Shown here: one piece after another, positions 8,828 through 18,282 of the stretch | Numbering within the stretch: the stretch's first letter is position 1 | Layout: each line of letters starts with the position of its first letter | Source: Paraburkholderia panacisoli | Lineage (GTDB): Bacteria; Pseudomonadota; Gammaproteobacteria; Burkholderiales; Burkholderiaceae | NCBI RefSeq assembly: GCF_008369935.1 | Contig: NZ_VTUZ01000005.1 | Span: 310,001 to 374,000, forward strand | DNA length: 64,000 nt | Reading direction: 5' to 3' | Position numbers and translations under genes: made by a program | Notes under the pieces: generated by a model | Databases searched by the model: none | What the model saw: only the letters and a program-made list of their open reading frames with translations | Told to the model about the DNA's origin: nothing

Positions 8828-9841
8828 TCATCGGGCGGGGCGGCGTCGCTCGAATATCAGCAACATCAGACAGGCGTAGACCGTGACGGCCACAAAGAGT
8901 CCCATACGGACCGCGAACGCCGTGTAGACGTCCTTTCCCGCCGCGCTGTCCTGCACCGATTGGCCCAGCAGAATAATAATGGTGACCAGGCTGTTCAGCC
9001 AGAAACCCGGTGAGTAACGCGTTGGGCTGATGCGATAGAGCTTGCGTCCCACCAGCAGGCCAAATAGCAGCATCCACAGGTAGAACATCCACGGGTCCAC
9101 AAAGAGCCTGAGGGCAAACCAGAACACGATCGCCAGCAGGCCACCGAGCAGCGTAGAGCCAATCAGATCGCGCGCTTCGCTGCGGGCGGTCGTGGTGCAG
9201 CTTTGTCGACCGAGACTGACGGACTTCATGATGATCGGCATGTAGCTCGCTGGATCGGTGATGGCGAGCAGATACGCTGGCATCACCACGAGTGCGGCGC
9301 GCAGCGCGATGCGCGCCGCCTGCCCGTCGGGCATGGCCTGAGCGGCAGGTTGTGGCACCGTGCTCACGGGCTCGGGAAATAGCATGTGAGTCAATGCCGC
9401 CACCAGCACGGCTAGCACAAGGCCCTTCACCAGCGCGCCAACAACCGTCACGGCCAACTGGAAGTCGGCGGTTCCGGCAGCGGAGATCATCGTCAGGCCG
9501 GCCACCAGAAAGGTCGAGACCAGATTGTTCCCGCCGCGCAAACCATAGCGAAACGCGAGGAAGAGCATGAGGCCGACTAGCATCACGCCAGCGAACGCGT
9601 AATGGCCCAGCACCGGGACAAGGAGCAGCCCGCTGCCCGTGGTCAAAGCCACGACCAGAGCGAACGCTACGCCAGCCTTGAACGACAGTGGGCGGTTTTG
9701 CGTCGCGAGAAGAAAGACGGCGAACACCGGCGCGATGACGGGGACCGACAGGTCCAGCGCGAAGCTGATCGTCAGGCAAAGTGCCGTCCCTGTGGCAACG
9801 CGTAGCGTACGTCGACCGAGAAGCTGAAGCCTGTGTTCCAT
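8828..9841 (-). CDS. DUF2955 / FUSC-like inner membrane permease
   Basis: A 337-residue polytopic membrane protein with about nine to ten hydrophobic helices in two halves. One half is near residues 12-150, and the second runs from ARIALRAALVVMPAYLLAI to the C-terminal VYACLMLLIFERRR. It matches the DUF2955 type, relatives of the AaeB/FUSC aromatic acid exporters. Such permeases usually pair with a HlyD-type adaptor, and here the adaptor gene ends 19 bases upstream. Together with the NodT gene they would form a three-part efflux system spanning both membranes. The substrate cannot be told from sequence; aromatic or fusaric-acid-like compounds are typical of the class. Confidence 0.8.
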   Translation of the reverse strand: MEHRLQLLGRRTLRVATGTALCLTISFALDLSVPVIAPVFAVFLLATQNRPLSFKAGVAFALVVALTTGSGLLLVPVLGHYAFAGVMLVGLMLFLAFRYGLRGGNNLVSTFLVAGLTMISAAGTADFQLAVTVVGALVKGLVLAVLVAALTHMLFPEPVSTVPQPAAQAMPDGQAARIALRAALVVMPAYLLAITDPASYMPIIMKSVSLGRQSCTTTARSEARDLIGSTLLGGLLAIVFWFALRLFVDPWMFYLWMLLFGLLVGRKLYRISPTRYSPGFWLNSLVTIIILLGQSVQDSAAGKDVYTAFAVRMGLFVAVTVYACLMLLIFERRRPAR

Positions 9842-9860
9842 AGATGCAGTGGTTAGCCAT

Positions 9861-10988
9861 TCAGTAAAGGTATGAGACCCAGCTCATCACGCGCAGAAAC
9901 AGGCGACCCAGCGGATTGAGCGGATTACCCGGATCTGGAAACGCCATCACCTCCGCCTGCCCGCCGACACGAACGTTGCGAAGGCGCGCCCTCTCACCCG
10001 GCTCGAACTCGACGATGACCGGAAAGCGTTGCGCGGGGCGCAGCCAGTCGCGGCTGTTCTGTACGGTAGGCAGACTGCCGGGCGGCGTGCTCTGCCCCAC
10101 GCTCACGCCATAGCCGATACTGCGAAGCCGTCCCTCGAAAACTTCGCCCGGTAGCGCGTCCAGCGCAATCGCCACGGGCGTGCCGGGTCGCAGATGCCCC
10201 AGATTGTTCTCGGTCATATCAGCACTGACCCACACGTCGCGGATTGCAATCAGCGTCATGACCGGATTGCCCGCCGCTGCGAACTGGCCGACTTCCGTGC
10301 GCAGATCCGTGATGACGCCACCTGAGCGCGCCCTGATTTGTGTATTGGCAAGATCGAGTTCGGCCTTTTCCAGCGCGGCGCCCGCGCTGCGCAATTGTGC
10401 GTTCTCCGCCTCATTGCCGCCCTGCTGCTCGCGAGCCCGCTCCACTTCGGCACGCGCTGCGGCGACCTGGCTCTGGGCCTGCTCGTGGGTCGCTCGCGCC
10501 ACTTCGAGGCGCCGCAGCGAGACGGTGCCCTCATCCTCGCGATACAGCCTTTCGAGCCGCTCGCTGTCCTGGCGTGCCTTGACTTCATTCGCGATAGCCG
10601 CGCGCAACGAGGCGAGCGCCGCATCGATCCCGGCCGTGCTCGCGCCGATCTGCCGGCGCGTCGACTCGAGGTCAGCCCGCGCGCGATCGACGGCGATCCG
10701 GTATGGCACGCTATCGACCTCGAAGAGCACGTCGCCCGCCTTGACTTCCTGGTTGTTATGCACGAGGACGCGGGTCACTCGCCCCGATGCTTCCGCGGCG
10801 ACGGATACGACGTAAGCCTGAACGCGCGCCTGTTGCGTATAAGGGGTGAAGCGATCGGCAAGCAGATACCAGATCAGGCTGACGACGATCACGCAGACTA
10901 CCCACTTCACCGCTTTGCCCGACGGGTCGGCGGCAGGCGCCGGCGGCTTCGGCGGCGTGACGGCGGTGGGCTCGGGCTTGTCGCTCAT
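9861..10988 (-). CDS. HlyD/EmrA-type membrane fusion protein
   Basis: A 375-residue periplasmic adaptor. A Pro-rich cytoplasmic tail precedes one membrane helix (VVCVIVVSLIWYLL, about 31-44). A biotinyl-lipoyl-like half-motif follows (GRVTRVLVHNNQEVKAGDVLFEVD), then a long alpha-helical hairpin (about 110-215, Glu/Arg/Ala-rich with coiled-coil character) and the second lipoyl half (RARSGGVITDL). A beta-barrel region follows, with VSADMTENNLGHLRPGTPV. This is the HlyD_D23/EmrA pattern. Its start overlaps the stop of the NodT gene by 4 bases and the permease gene follows at once, so translation is coupled. It should link the DUF2955 permease to the outer-membrane channel. Confidence 0.9.
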   Translation of the reverse strand: MSDKPEPTAVTPPKPPAPAADPSGKAVKWVVCVIVVSLIWYLLADRFTPYTQQARVQAYVVSVAAEASGRVTRVLVHNNQEVKAGDVLFEVDSVPYRIAVDRARADLESTRRQIGASTAGIDAALASLRAAIANEVKARQDSERLERLYREDEGTVSLRRLEVARATHEQAQSQVAAARAEVERAREQQGGNEAENAQLRSAGAALEKAELDLANTQIRARSGGVITDLRTEVGQFAAAGNPVMTLIAIRDVWVSADMTENNLGHLRPGTPVAIALDALPGEVFEGRLRSIGYGVSVGQSTPPGSLPTVQNSRDWLRPAQRFPVIVEFEPGERARLRNVRVGGQAEVMAFPDPGNPLNPLGRLFLRVMSWVSYLY

Positions 10989-12538
10989 TGGAACGAAGCT
11001 CCAGACGAGCTGGCGGCGGCGGATGGCGCATTCGACTCGTTGAGCAAGTCACCCCAGTCAGTACGCTGCTGCATCTGCTGGCGCGTCGCGGGATCGACGA
11101 GCGGCTGTTCCGAGTACCAGCCTCCTCCGAGCGCCTTGTAGAGCGCAATCAGACCGCCCACGGCGTTGCCGCGGTTGACGATGTACGCGTCCTGCTGCGC
11201 GAACAGGGCACGCTGCGCATCGAGGACCCGCTGGAAGTCGGAGTACCCTTCCCGGTAGATCGTATTGGCGAGCTTGAGCGAGCGCTGCGCGGCCCGCTGC
11301 GCGTCGTTCAGGATCGTGTCGCGCTGCCACGCGGCGATGATTGCCGTGGCGGCGTCGTCGGCCTCACGGGCCGCCTCGCGCACGGTGTTCTGGTAGGCGA
11401 CTGTCAGCTCCTGCAGCCGGGCGTCCTGCACGCGCACGTTGTTGGCTATCTTGCCGTGATCGAACAGGTTCCACGTGACGCTCGGGCCGGCGACCAGGGC
11501 CAGCGTGCTCGGTGCACCAGTGAGCGAACTGGCGCTCCACACAAGGGAGCCCAGCAACGACACGGACGGGTAAAAATCGGCCTCGGCCACGCCGATGAGC
11601 GCGGACTGCGCGGCCATCTGCAATTCGGCCGCGCGTACATCCGGGCGGCGCAGCAAAAGATCTGCCGGCACATCCTGCAGTACGGCCCGGTCCACGAGCG
11701 GCACCACTTCTCCTTTGCCCGGTTGGACATTCAGTTCCGGCAACGGGCCGGGCGGCCGCCCAAGCAGCACGGATAACGCATGGTGCGCGAGTACGATCTG
11801 GCTCTCGAAGTCGGGGATGCTGCTCAGCGTGCTGAGATACTGCGTCTTCGCCTGCTGGAGATCGAGTTCATCGGTCTCACCGCTTTTGAAGAGCTTTTGC
11901 GCAATCTCGTAGCTGCGCTTTTGCAACTGGGCGTTCTCGCGCGCAATGCGCAGGCGCGCCTCGGCCGTGCGTAGCGTGAAATACGTATCGGCGACCTGTG
12001 CGTGCAGCAGGACCAACGCGTCATCGCGGTTGGCTTGCGCCGCGAAAAACGCGGCGTTGGCAGATTCGATTGCGCGGCTGAAGCGCCCCCAGAAATCCAG
12101 CTCCCAGCCGACACTGAAGCCCGCCCCGTACTGCCACTAGCTGCCCGAGCGCGGATTGAATCCATCCGAGCGTTTGCGCGCCGAGTACAGCACGTCGGCC
12201 TTGGCCTGTTGCACCTGCGGATAGCGGCCCGCGACCGCGATGCCCAGGTGGGCGCGCGCCTCGAGCACGCGCAGGCCGGCAATCTTCACATCGCCGTTGT
12301 TGGCATCGGCCTGCGCGATCAGACTCTCGAGGTTCGGGTCCGCGAATATCCGCCACCTTTGCCGGATGTCAGGCTGGGTTGCCTGCTGTGTGACCTGCTC
12401 GATTGACGCGCTGCTCCAGTGCTCGCTCCAGGACTCATGCTGCGGTTGAAAGTCCGGGCCAACACGCATGCATCCGCTCAGACAGCCGGCCGCGATCAGC
12501 AGCCAATGTGCGCGCGCGTTTTGGGCCGCGACGGACAC
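10985..12538 (-). pseudogene. NodT-family outer membrane efflux factor with one in-frame amber codon
   Basis: A TolC-like outer membrane lipoprotein of 517 codons apart from one stop. It starts at a GTG (12538) with a signal peptide and lipobox (LSGCMRVGPDF). Two TolC-type repeats follow, with features such as VLEARAHLGIAVAGRYPQV, LLRRPDVRAAELQMAAQ and IALYKALGGGW near the end. At 12136-12138 (complement) a TAG falls in the same frame between FNPRSGS and WQYGAGF, with no shift of frame and no loss of conserved sequence on either side. This is either a recent nonsense mutation, a sequencing error or a suppressed codon. If real, no outer-membrane channel is made from this operon. The stop overlaps the start of the HlyD gene by 4 bases. 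Confidence 0.85.
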
Positions 12539-12556
12539 GGATTGGCCCCGGCATTC

Positions 12557-13660
12557 TCAGGTCTGTTGTTCTTCTTCCAACCGCTCGGGCTTTGCCTGGT
12601 CTTTGACCCAACGCCAGAACAGCTCGTAACCGACTGCAAGCATCACGGGACCGATGAACAGACCGATGACACCACCTGTGACCATACCCCCGAGTGCGCC
12701 GATCAGCACCACAGGCATGGGAACAGCGACGCCGCGGCCGAGCAGCAATGGCTTGAGCACGTTATCGGCAAGCCCCGCGACGAACACATACACCGAGAAA
12801 ATGATCGTCATTGCGCTCACACCTTGGGTGGCAATAACGAAGACGATCACGGGCACCGTGATCAGCGTGGCTGGCAACTGCATGATGCCTATCAGCAGCA
12901 CCGCGAGCGCAAGCAGCCCCGCACCGGGAACACCCATGACCACGAACCCGACACCGATCAACAGCATCTGGATGAACGCGATCCCGACCACGCCTTGGGC
13001 GACCGCCCGAATGGTAGCCGTGCAAAGATCGGTGATCTGCGGGCCGTTCTCAGGGCCGGAGATGCGTGAGGCAATCTGCACCGTGCTGGTGTGGCCTTTC
13101 TCGCCGTACGCCATCAGGATGCCAGCGACAATCAGGGCGACGAAGAATAGCAGCAGCCCTGCGCCGAGCCCGGTAACCGTTCCAAGCAAAACGAGACCGG
13201 CATCCTTGAGCTGTGGCGCGAACTTCAGCGCAAGACCCGTGAGGTCGACAGAAGCCTGCTGCCAGAAGTCGTACACGCGCTGGCCAATCAGCGGCCAGCT
13301 GGCCACCGAGTCGGCGGGTGGTGGAATGCTGAAGCTGCCGCTTTTGAAAACGGTCATCGCATGGTCGACCGATTCGGCCACCGCGCCCCCAAGCAGATAG
13401 GTCGGCACGAGGATGACGCCAAACGCGATGAGGATGATGAGCGTGGCGGCCAGGCCATCCTTGTTGGCGAGCCTACGCCGGAGTCTGACGTGAAGCGGAT
13501 ACAGCGTGATCGCGAGGATCAAAGCCCAGACCATGAGGTTCAGGAACGGGACGAAGATCCGGAAACAGAAAATGGCCAGAACAGCAACGAGTCCAGCACG
13601 GATCAGCACGTCGAGCAATTCTCTGGACAACACCCGTTGGGTAATCGGTGTCGGCAGCAT
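12557..13660 (-). CDS. AI-2E/PerM-family transporter
   Basis: A 367-residue membrane protein of the PerM/TqsA superfamily. It has an N-terminal pair of helices (AGLVAVLAIFCFRIFVPFLNLMVWALILAITLYPL), a soluble middle region (about 90-150) and a C-terminal bundle of helices. The family's late motif GIMQLPATLITVPVIVFV and the GLADNVLKPLLLG block are both clear. I start at ATG 13660 because GGGAGA lies just upstream. Family members export small molecules or protons; autoinducer-2 transport is only one example and is not implied here. It heads the efflux operon, 18 bases before the NodT gene. Confidence 0.9.
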   Translation of the reverse strand: MLPTPITQRVLSRELLDVLIRAGLVAVLAIFCFRIFVPFLNLMVWALILAITLYPLHVRLRRRLANKDGLAATLIILIAFGVILVPTYLLGGAVAESVDHAMTVFKSGSFSIPPPADSVASWPLIGQRVYDFWQQASVDLTGLALKFAPQLKDAGLVLLGTVTGLGAGLLLFFVALIVAGILMAYGEKGHTSTVQIASRISGPENGPQITDLCTATIRAVAQGVVGIAFIQMLLIGVGFVVMGVPGAGLLALAVLLIGIMQLPATLITVPVIVFVIATQGVSAMTIIFSVYVFVAGLADNVLKPLLLGRGVAVPMPVVLIGALGGMVTGGVIGLFIGPVMLAVGYELFWRWVKDQAKPERLEEEQQT

Positions 13661-13739
13661 AACTTGTCTCCCGGCAGGACGGCTGCGCACGTGCTGGAAT
13701 CAGGCCTCGATAGTCTTGTGTTGCGTTGCGGTGCCGGCG

Positions 13740-14309
13740 TCAGATGTCGAGCTTGCTGACTTTGGTGCCTTCGAAGCTCAGATTGGCCATCAGGCCGGAG
13801 TTCGTCAGTACGAAACCGACGATCGGCGCACCCGTCGAGGCGGTGTCGAGCTGGCCATTGGCGCCCTGCTTCGCCACCGCTACCGAACCATCCACGCCCG
13901 CTGTCCAGCCCTTGTCGCTCGTGCGGAATTTATCGAGCGCCTCCTGGGTCATGAACATCAGGATCACTGCCTTGGACTGGGCGCCTATCTGCAATCCGAA
14001 CGAGGCGGTACTGGTCTTGTAATAACCGACGGACGTGCCTCCCACGCGTAGTGCCCCTTCGCCATATTCGCCACCGACCACGAGACCCGCAGCGATCACC
14101 GATGGAAAGACGAGAATGCCCTTGGCCTTGCTGGCCTGTGCCTGTGCGCCCGGCGTCGAAGTAAACAGCTTGCTGAGGGCGCCGTCGACGCCGGCATCTA
14201 TTTCCTTGCGCTTGCTGGCCGCTTCGTTCGGTGTCGAAGTTGTGCTGCACGCAGCCAACGAACTGGCCAGTGCGATCGCCGTTAGCGAAAAGAAGGTACG
14301 ACGGTTCAT
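13740..14309 (-). CDS. SYLF/Ysc84-domain lipoprotein
   Basis: A 189-residue exported lipoprotein: Tat/Sec-like signal MNRRTFFSLTAIALASSLAACS with a lipobox around Cys21. The SYLF (Ysc84) domain follows, with KAKGILVFPSVIAAGLVVGG, GLQIGAQSKAVILMFMT and DGSVAVAKQGANGQ. SYLF domains bind lipids or actin in eukaryotes; burkholderial members are envelope lipoproteins of unknown role. A GAGGAG site sits 7 bases before the ATG. It is 79 bases upstream of the AI-2E gene and may share its promoter. Confidence 0.9.
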   Translation of the reverse strand: MNRRTFFSLTAIALASSLAACSTTSTPNEAASKRKEIDAGVDGALSKLFTSTPGAQAQASKAKGILVFPSVIAAGLVVGGEYGEGALRVGGTSVGYYKTSTASFGLQIGAQSKAVILMFMTQEALDKFRTSDKGWTAGVDGSVAVAKQGANGQLDTASTGAPIVGFVLTNSGLMANLSFEGTKVSKLDI

Positions 14310-14399
14310 GAGACTCTCCTCGGTTGAAGTTTGGCAGATTGGGATCTGGCGCGCCTGAGAACTCTTGTCTACATCCTTCGAAAACCACGAACTGACGCT

Positions 14400-14663
14400 G
14401 GCTTGCGGCCTGCCCGGAGGCAGCTGCCAATATCACCGCTGGTATTGCCACCTGCCCCACTGCCCGCGCGGAAACCGACCCGCGTATTGCTGTTACGTGT
14501 CCACCACGGCCCCACCACAGCGCCCGCGCCATCCGGTGACTGCTGACGCGAAACATGAACATCCAGCGTCTGGAGTCTCTCCAACCGCTTGCGCGCCTGG
14601 CGGCAATGGTTGGCTGGCACGCGCCGACAAAGCAACGATGACGAAGAGAGGCGGCAGCGGCTT
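14400..14663 (-). pseudogene. degraded paralogue of the small lipoprotein gene at 18.3-18.6 kb
   Basis: Starts MKPLPPLFVIVALSA, the same start as the intact gene MKPLPILLVTAATLT, followed by QPLPPGAQAVGE matching APMPPNAQSVGE. A deletion and at least two frame changes follow. In a second frame LDVHVSRQQSPDGAGAVVG and VGFRAGSGAGGNTSGDI match the C-terminal half of the intact copy (MDVYVPGQRPPDGAAAVVR, VGFRSGAGAGGDATGDI). The middle, including the cysteine region, is lost. Confidence 0.75.
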
Positions 14664-15080
14664 CATTGCATTCACCTCCATCGGGTTCTCGCGCTTCGAA
14701 GCGCGCAGGCGAGTCAATGTCGTGGCGGGAAACTTATTAGCTCTGGAAGATCGAACGAAGTGGGCTCGAGATCAAAGGTAATGTCAAACCGGCATGAATG
14801 GACCATCGCCCTCAACAGACCGGTTGACATCGCCCTGGAATCGCCGAACAACAATACGTCGAGTTAAGACTAGGCCCGATGCCCGCCGGCAGGTATTGGA
14901 CCTTGGTCCTATGTCACGCGGGACCCGACACTCTGACGCCGATCACCGTCGCAAACGCAAACGCACCGAGACAAACTGAAGCCGCGATCCCCAACGACAA
15001 TACACGGCAATCGCTATCATCCCGATCCTGCTCTGGGCAAAAGCCCTGGCGATTCGCGGCAGTTTCCCGATTGGCGCCCT
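14664..15080. other. spacer with promoter-like sequence
   Basis: No gene seen. It contains TTGACA at 14824-14829 in a CGGTTGACATCGCCC context that recurs almost exactly at about 19243-19257, and a small inverted repeat GGACC-TT-GGTCC at 14898-14909 that recurs in similar form at 15634 and 18990. Confidence 0.35.
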
Positions 15081-15082
15081 CA

Positions 15083-15395
15083 ACATTTAGTCTGCGTCGT
15101 CTTTTCCGCGGCATGCGCGTGCAGCGCGGGAGGCTTCGCGTTTCCGCCATTTCTCTCGAGGAATTTGCAGGCATTGACCGCCTCGTATTCCGATCTCCAC
15201 CGGGTAAGTCGCGGCGGGAAGAATGATCGCGACGAGATCGTCCGGACATAGCGCAATGGGCCCGACGAGTTGGTCGAGGGTCGCGGGAGAAACGGTGGCC
15301 GCCGCGCCGGTGTCCGCGGCGGGAGCCTGCGCAAAGGACACCGTGATCACATCGCGCAAACCGCCAGCATGGCGGCAACCAGCGCACGGACCGCC
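15083..15395 (-). pseudogene. N-terminal remnant of a DUF3300 gene
   Basis: On the minus strand the segment VSPATLDQLVGPIALCPDD followed by LVAIILPAATYPVEI is the start of a DUF3300 domain (consensus LD.LV.PIALYPD.L.A..L.A.TYP.E). It then breaks: EYEAVNACKFLERNGGNAK, which is the next block, lies in another frame and is followed by a stop. The rest of the domain is absent. The piece before it resembles the end of a signal peptide region (SFAQAPAADTG). It is not functional. Confidence 0.7.
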
Positions 15396-15439
15396 ACGCG
15401 GGCAAGCCCCGGCTTCTGAAAGGCAACCGCTCGCCCTCA

Positions 15440-15822
15440 TCCGCCGACCGCCGACTCAAGCGGGATGATCCGTTCAGAAGCACGCGTAACGCGGTCCATT
15501 GATGCGTCCCCTCACTCTTCACCATGCGACTCGGGTTGCGATCTTTAAAGACAGTTATCCGAAGCAATGGAAACGGTACGCACACCTGCCGTACAGACAC
15601 CGTTTGGACCGAGGCTGTGCCGTATCGCAAATACGACCTTGGTCCGATTGCGCGCTGCATGCCTGGGCACAATGATGGAACCGAAACTGCCATTGCTGCA
15701 CACACACCGCCCAACGGTCGATCCTGACAGGATCGCGACGACCCGTGCCCGTTTCAACTTCAAGCCCGCCCGAACAGGCAGCCGGCGGTCCGCATTGGCG
15801 TGGGGTCACGCAAGGAGTCGTC
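15440..15822. other. spacer upstream of the glycine-zipper gene
   Basis: No coding signal on either strand. It contains the short motif CGACC-TT-GGTCCG near 15634-15646. The strong AAGGAG site at 15812-15817 belongs to the next gene. Confidence 0.35.
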
Positions 15823-16296
15823 GTGACTACATTGACAAAGTACCTCCTTCTCGCCGCCCTGGCAGGCTCGATGTCACTCGATGGTATGGCGCAAAGCAAA
15901 CCCAGTGCCTACCCCGCGAAAGGACAAAGCCAGCAGAAGCAGCAGCAGGATGACGGCGCATGTTATTCGTGGGCCAAGAGCAACACCGGTGTGGACCCCG
16001 CCGCGCTGGCCAATGCCCCGCCGCCGCCTTCCGGACCCGCGGTGGGCGGCGGCGAGCGCGTTCAGGGCGCCGCGCGCGGCGCGGCCGGAGGAGCGGTCGT
16101 CGGAGCAATAGCGGGTGATGCGGGAAAAGGCGCGGCGGTTGGAGCCACCGCGGGTACGGTGGTCGGCGGATCGCGCGCGCGGCAGAACCGGCGCGCGGCC
16201 ACGGCGTCGTCGCAGTCACAGACGCAGGGCGCAATGGCCACCTTCAATCGTGCCTATGCCGCGTGCATGGAAGGTCGCGGCTACACGATCAAATGA
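15823..16296 (+). CDS. exported YMGG-like glycine-zipper protein
   Basis: About 157 residues when started at GTG 15823, which has AAGGAG 5 bases upstream; longer in-frame starts have no such site. A signal peptide (YLLLAALAGSMSLDGMAQ) is followed by a Gln/Lys-rich linker and a short Cys-containing segment (GACYSWAKSNTG). A glycine zipper follows (GAARGAAGGAVVGAIAGDAGKGAAVGA, about 85-125), and the C-terminus is FNRAYAACMEGRGYTIK. This is the YMGG/glycine-zipper layout of small envelope proteins that pack a helix hairpin into membranes. Function unknown; often stress linked. Confidence 0.85.
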   Translation: MTTLTKYLLLAALAGSMSLDGMAQSKPSAYPAKGQSQQKQQQDDGACYSWAKSNTGVDPAALANAPPPPSGPAVGGGERVQGAARGAAGGAVVGAIAGDAGKGAAVGATAGTVVGGSRARQNRRAATASSQSQTQGAMATFNRAYAACMEGRGYTIK

Positions 16297-16395
16297 ACTG
16301 TAGGGCGTAGGCGCGGCAATGCACCTCCACTATGAAAGACCGGCGGCCAGCCTGGCCGCGAGACAACGTGCGCACAGGCGTTCAAGGAGAGCAGC

Positions 16396-16980
16396 ATGAG
16401 AAACAGCAAACTCATCATCGCGGCGACGCTCGTATCTCTGGCGACTGCGGGTTACGCGCAGACGGAGCCGCAAGTGGCGGTCAGCAGCGCACCCGGCAAA
16501 GTATCCGTGACAGGCACCGTCAAGACGACCTCGACTGTCGTCGGTATCGAACCGGCCACGCGAACCGTCTGGCTAAAGGACGCCAAGGGAAAAGTCGTGC
16601 AAGTCGTGGTGGGTGAGGAAGCGCGCAACTTCGATCAGCTCAAGGTCGGCGACGTGGTCAACGCGGAGTATTCGGAGGCCATGACCCTCACGCTAAAGAA
16701 GGGTGGCGCGCAGCTTTCCGCCAACGAAAATCAGACTTTGGAGCGCGCGCCGATGGGCGCTAAACCTGGCGGCACGGCTAGCCGGGAAGTGACCGTGATG
16801 GCCGTTGTCACCGCCGTCAACCATCAGACCGGCGCGGTGACATTGAAAGGTCCGCAAGGCAATTCGCTGGACGTTATCGTGCAGGATCCCGAGCAGCTCA
16901 AGCTGGTCAAGAAAGGGGATCATATAGAAGTAGTCTACACCGAGGCCATCGCAATCTCCGTCGAACCCAAAGCCAAATAG
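16396..16980 (+). CDS. exported two-repeat beta protein, unknown function
   Basis: A 194-residue periplasmic protein with a clear signal peptide (MRNSKLIIAATLVSLATAGYAQ). The mature chain contains two copies of one beta-rich unit. The first is TTSTVVGIEPATRTVWLKDAKG...LKVGDVVNAEYSEAMTLTL (about 48-100) and the second is VMAVVTAVNHQTGAVTLKGPQG...VKKGDHIEVVYTEAIAISV (about 133-190). The repeat looks like an OB-like or small barrel unit. AAGGAG lies 6 bases before the ATG. It stands 99 bases after the glycine-zipper gene on the same strand. Confidence 0.75.
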   Translation: MRNSKLIIAATLVSLATAGYAQTEPQVAVSSAPGKVSVTGTVKTTSTVVGIEPATRTVWLKDAKGKVVQVVVGEEARNFDQLKVGDVVNAEYSEAMTLTLKKGGAQLSANENQTLERAPMGAKPGGTASREVTVMAVVTAVNHQTGAVTLKGPQGNSLDVIVQDPEQLKLVKKGDHIEVVYTEAIAISVEPKAK

Positions 16981-17150
16981 CCGCGCAGGCGCCGTGCGGA
17001 TCGGACGACCCATCATCGCTCCCAGCGGCGCATGTGTCGGTTGACCGGCGCTCGCCCTGTTCTTCTTCGGTGGTTGCGTCCGATCGAGTTGTGCGGGCCC
17101 TCCAGACCAGCCTCGTGGTCGGCACACTCGGTTTGGCCAGGCCCACGCGC

Positions 17151-18006
17151 ATGAGCTGGTTGCGCCGTCCAACCGGAGCCGCACAGGCGATGGACGATAG
17201 CGCCCACCCCATCCCGAGTCCGGAGCCGCAGCGTGAGACGGTTCGCCCCACTGTCGATCTTGCCACGATCGTGCTGGCTGTCGCCACACTTGTCCTGCTC
17301 ATCGGCGGCAGCCTCGACATCGTGCATCCGTTCGTGCCTGCGTTGATCTGGGGCAGCACGATCGTCGTCACGACATGGTCGCTCATGCTCGGGGTTCAGC
17401 GGCGGCTCGCCGGACGGCGCTGGCTCGCCGTCACCGTCATGCTGTTGCTGGAAATCGTGGTGATATGCATCCCGACCTACGCCGCGGTGTCCATGCTTGC
17501 CGGCCATGCGGCCGACATCATGAACTTCGTCGAACGCCTGGCTGACGATGCGCTTCCATCGCCCCGGGCTGGCTGCGCAGCGTGCCGTTGATGGGCCATG
17601 CAACCGACGAGTGGCAGAAACTGTCCGATGCGGGCCCAGGAGGCATCCTCGCAAAGGTGGAAGCCTATGCCGCCGTGGTCGCGAAATGGCTTCTGGTGCA
17701 AATGGGTCTCGTCGGCTCGTTTGCCGTGCATCTGATATTAATGCTGATTGTGTGTGGACTGCCCTATGGTCACGGCGAGCGCGCAGTCGGCCTTGCGACC
17801 GCCCCGGCCTCGCGCGTGTGGCGCCGGGCAACGGCGCCAACATCGTGCACCTCACGGGTCAGTCGATCCGCGCGATCGCACTCGGTGTCGTGGTAACGGA
17901 GCTTGCCCAGGCTTCGCTCGGCGCCGCCGGGCTCTGGGTCGCGGTCATTCCGTTCGCCGGCGTGCTCAGCGCATTGATGCTCATCATGTGCCTCCCCCAG
18001 GAAGCG
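17151..18006 (+). pseudogene. AI-2E-family transporter, frameshifted and 3'-truncated
   Basis: Three consecutive frames give one PerM-type protein. First is VDLATIVLAVATLVLLIGGSL...WLAVTVMLLLEIVVICIPTY...NFVERLA (17240-17550). Then PGWLRSVPLMGHATDEW...AKWLLVQMGLVGSFAVHLILMLIVCGLPY (17560-17765). Last is GANIVHLTGQSIRAIALGVVVTELAQASLG...VIPFAGVLSALMLIMCLPQ (17838-18003). Frameshifts fall near 17555 and 17800, and homology ends after LPQ where the family normally continues QIGP. The join at about 18006 is to a fragment of an unrelated gene on the other strand. Confidence 0.85.
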
Positions 18007-18200
18007 ATTTCAGTGTCCGACGCCTCGAACATCGCGTCGCGTGCACGCGAGTAGTCATACCAGCAGCTATAGTATTTCAGGTCCATATCCGTCAGTTTCC
18101 AAACCTTGCGCGCGTCGTTGAAGCCATGCCGCGAAAGAAAGTTACGCTGCCAAAGAGGCAAAAACCCCATGGCTATAAGGAAGCGCACTATCCGTTCAAA
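18007..18200 (-). pseudogene. fragment of a polyphosphate kinase 2 (PPK2) gene
   Basis: On the minus strand, NDARKVWKLTDMDLKYYSCW then YDYSRARDAMFEASDT matches the PPK2 block that in active enzymes reads roughly DP.K.WKLS.MDL.SY..WYDYSRARD.M...TDT. The remainder of the about 270-residue kinase is missing on both sides, and the preceding residues (FERIVRFL) are partly scrambled. It ends exactly where the AI-2E remnant ends, so one rearrangement joined two dying genes. Confidence 0.6.
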
Positions 18201-18282
18201 TACATAGCCGAGCGCTTCTGACCTTGTCGGCTTCACAGCGGACGAAGGCTGTGGTTGCCATCAAGGGCTCCGGCCTTCCGGC

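Noticed and set aside
8706..9860. 384-codon frame on the minus strand overlapping the DUF2955 gene
   Set aside because: Other phase of the same region; it lacks membrane helices, while the 337-codon frame has a clear permease pattern.
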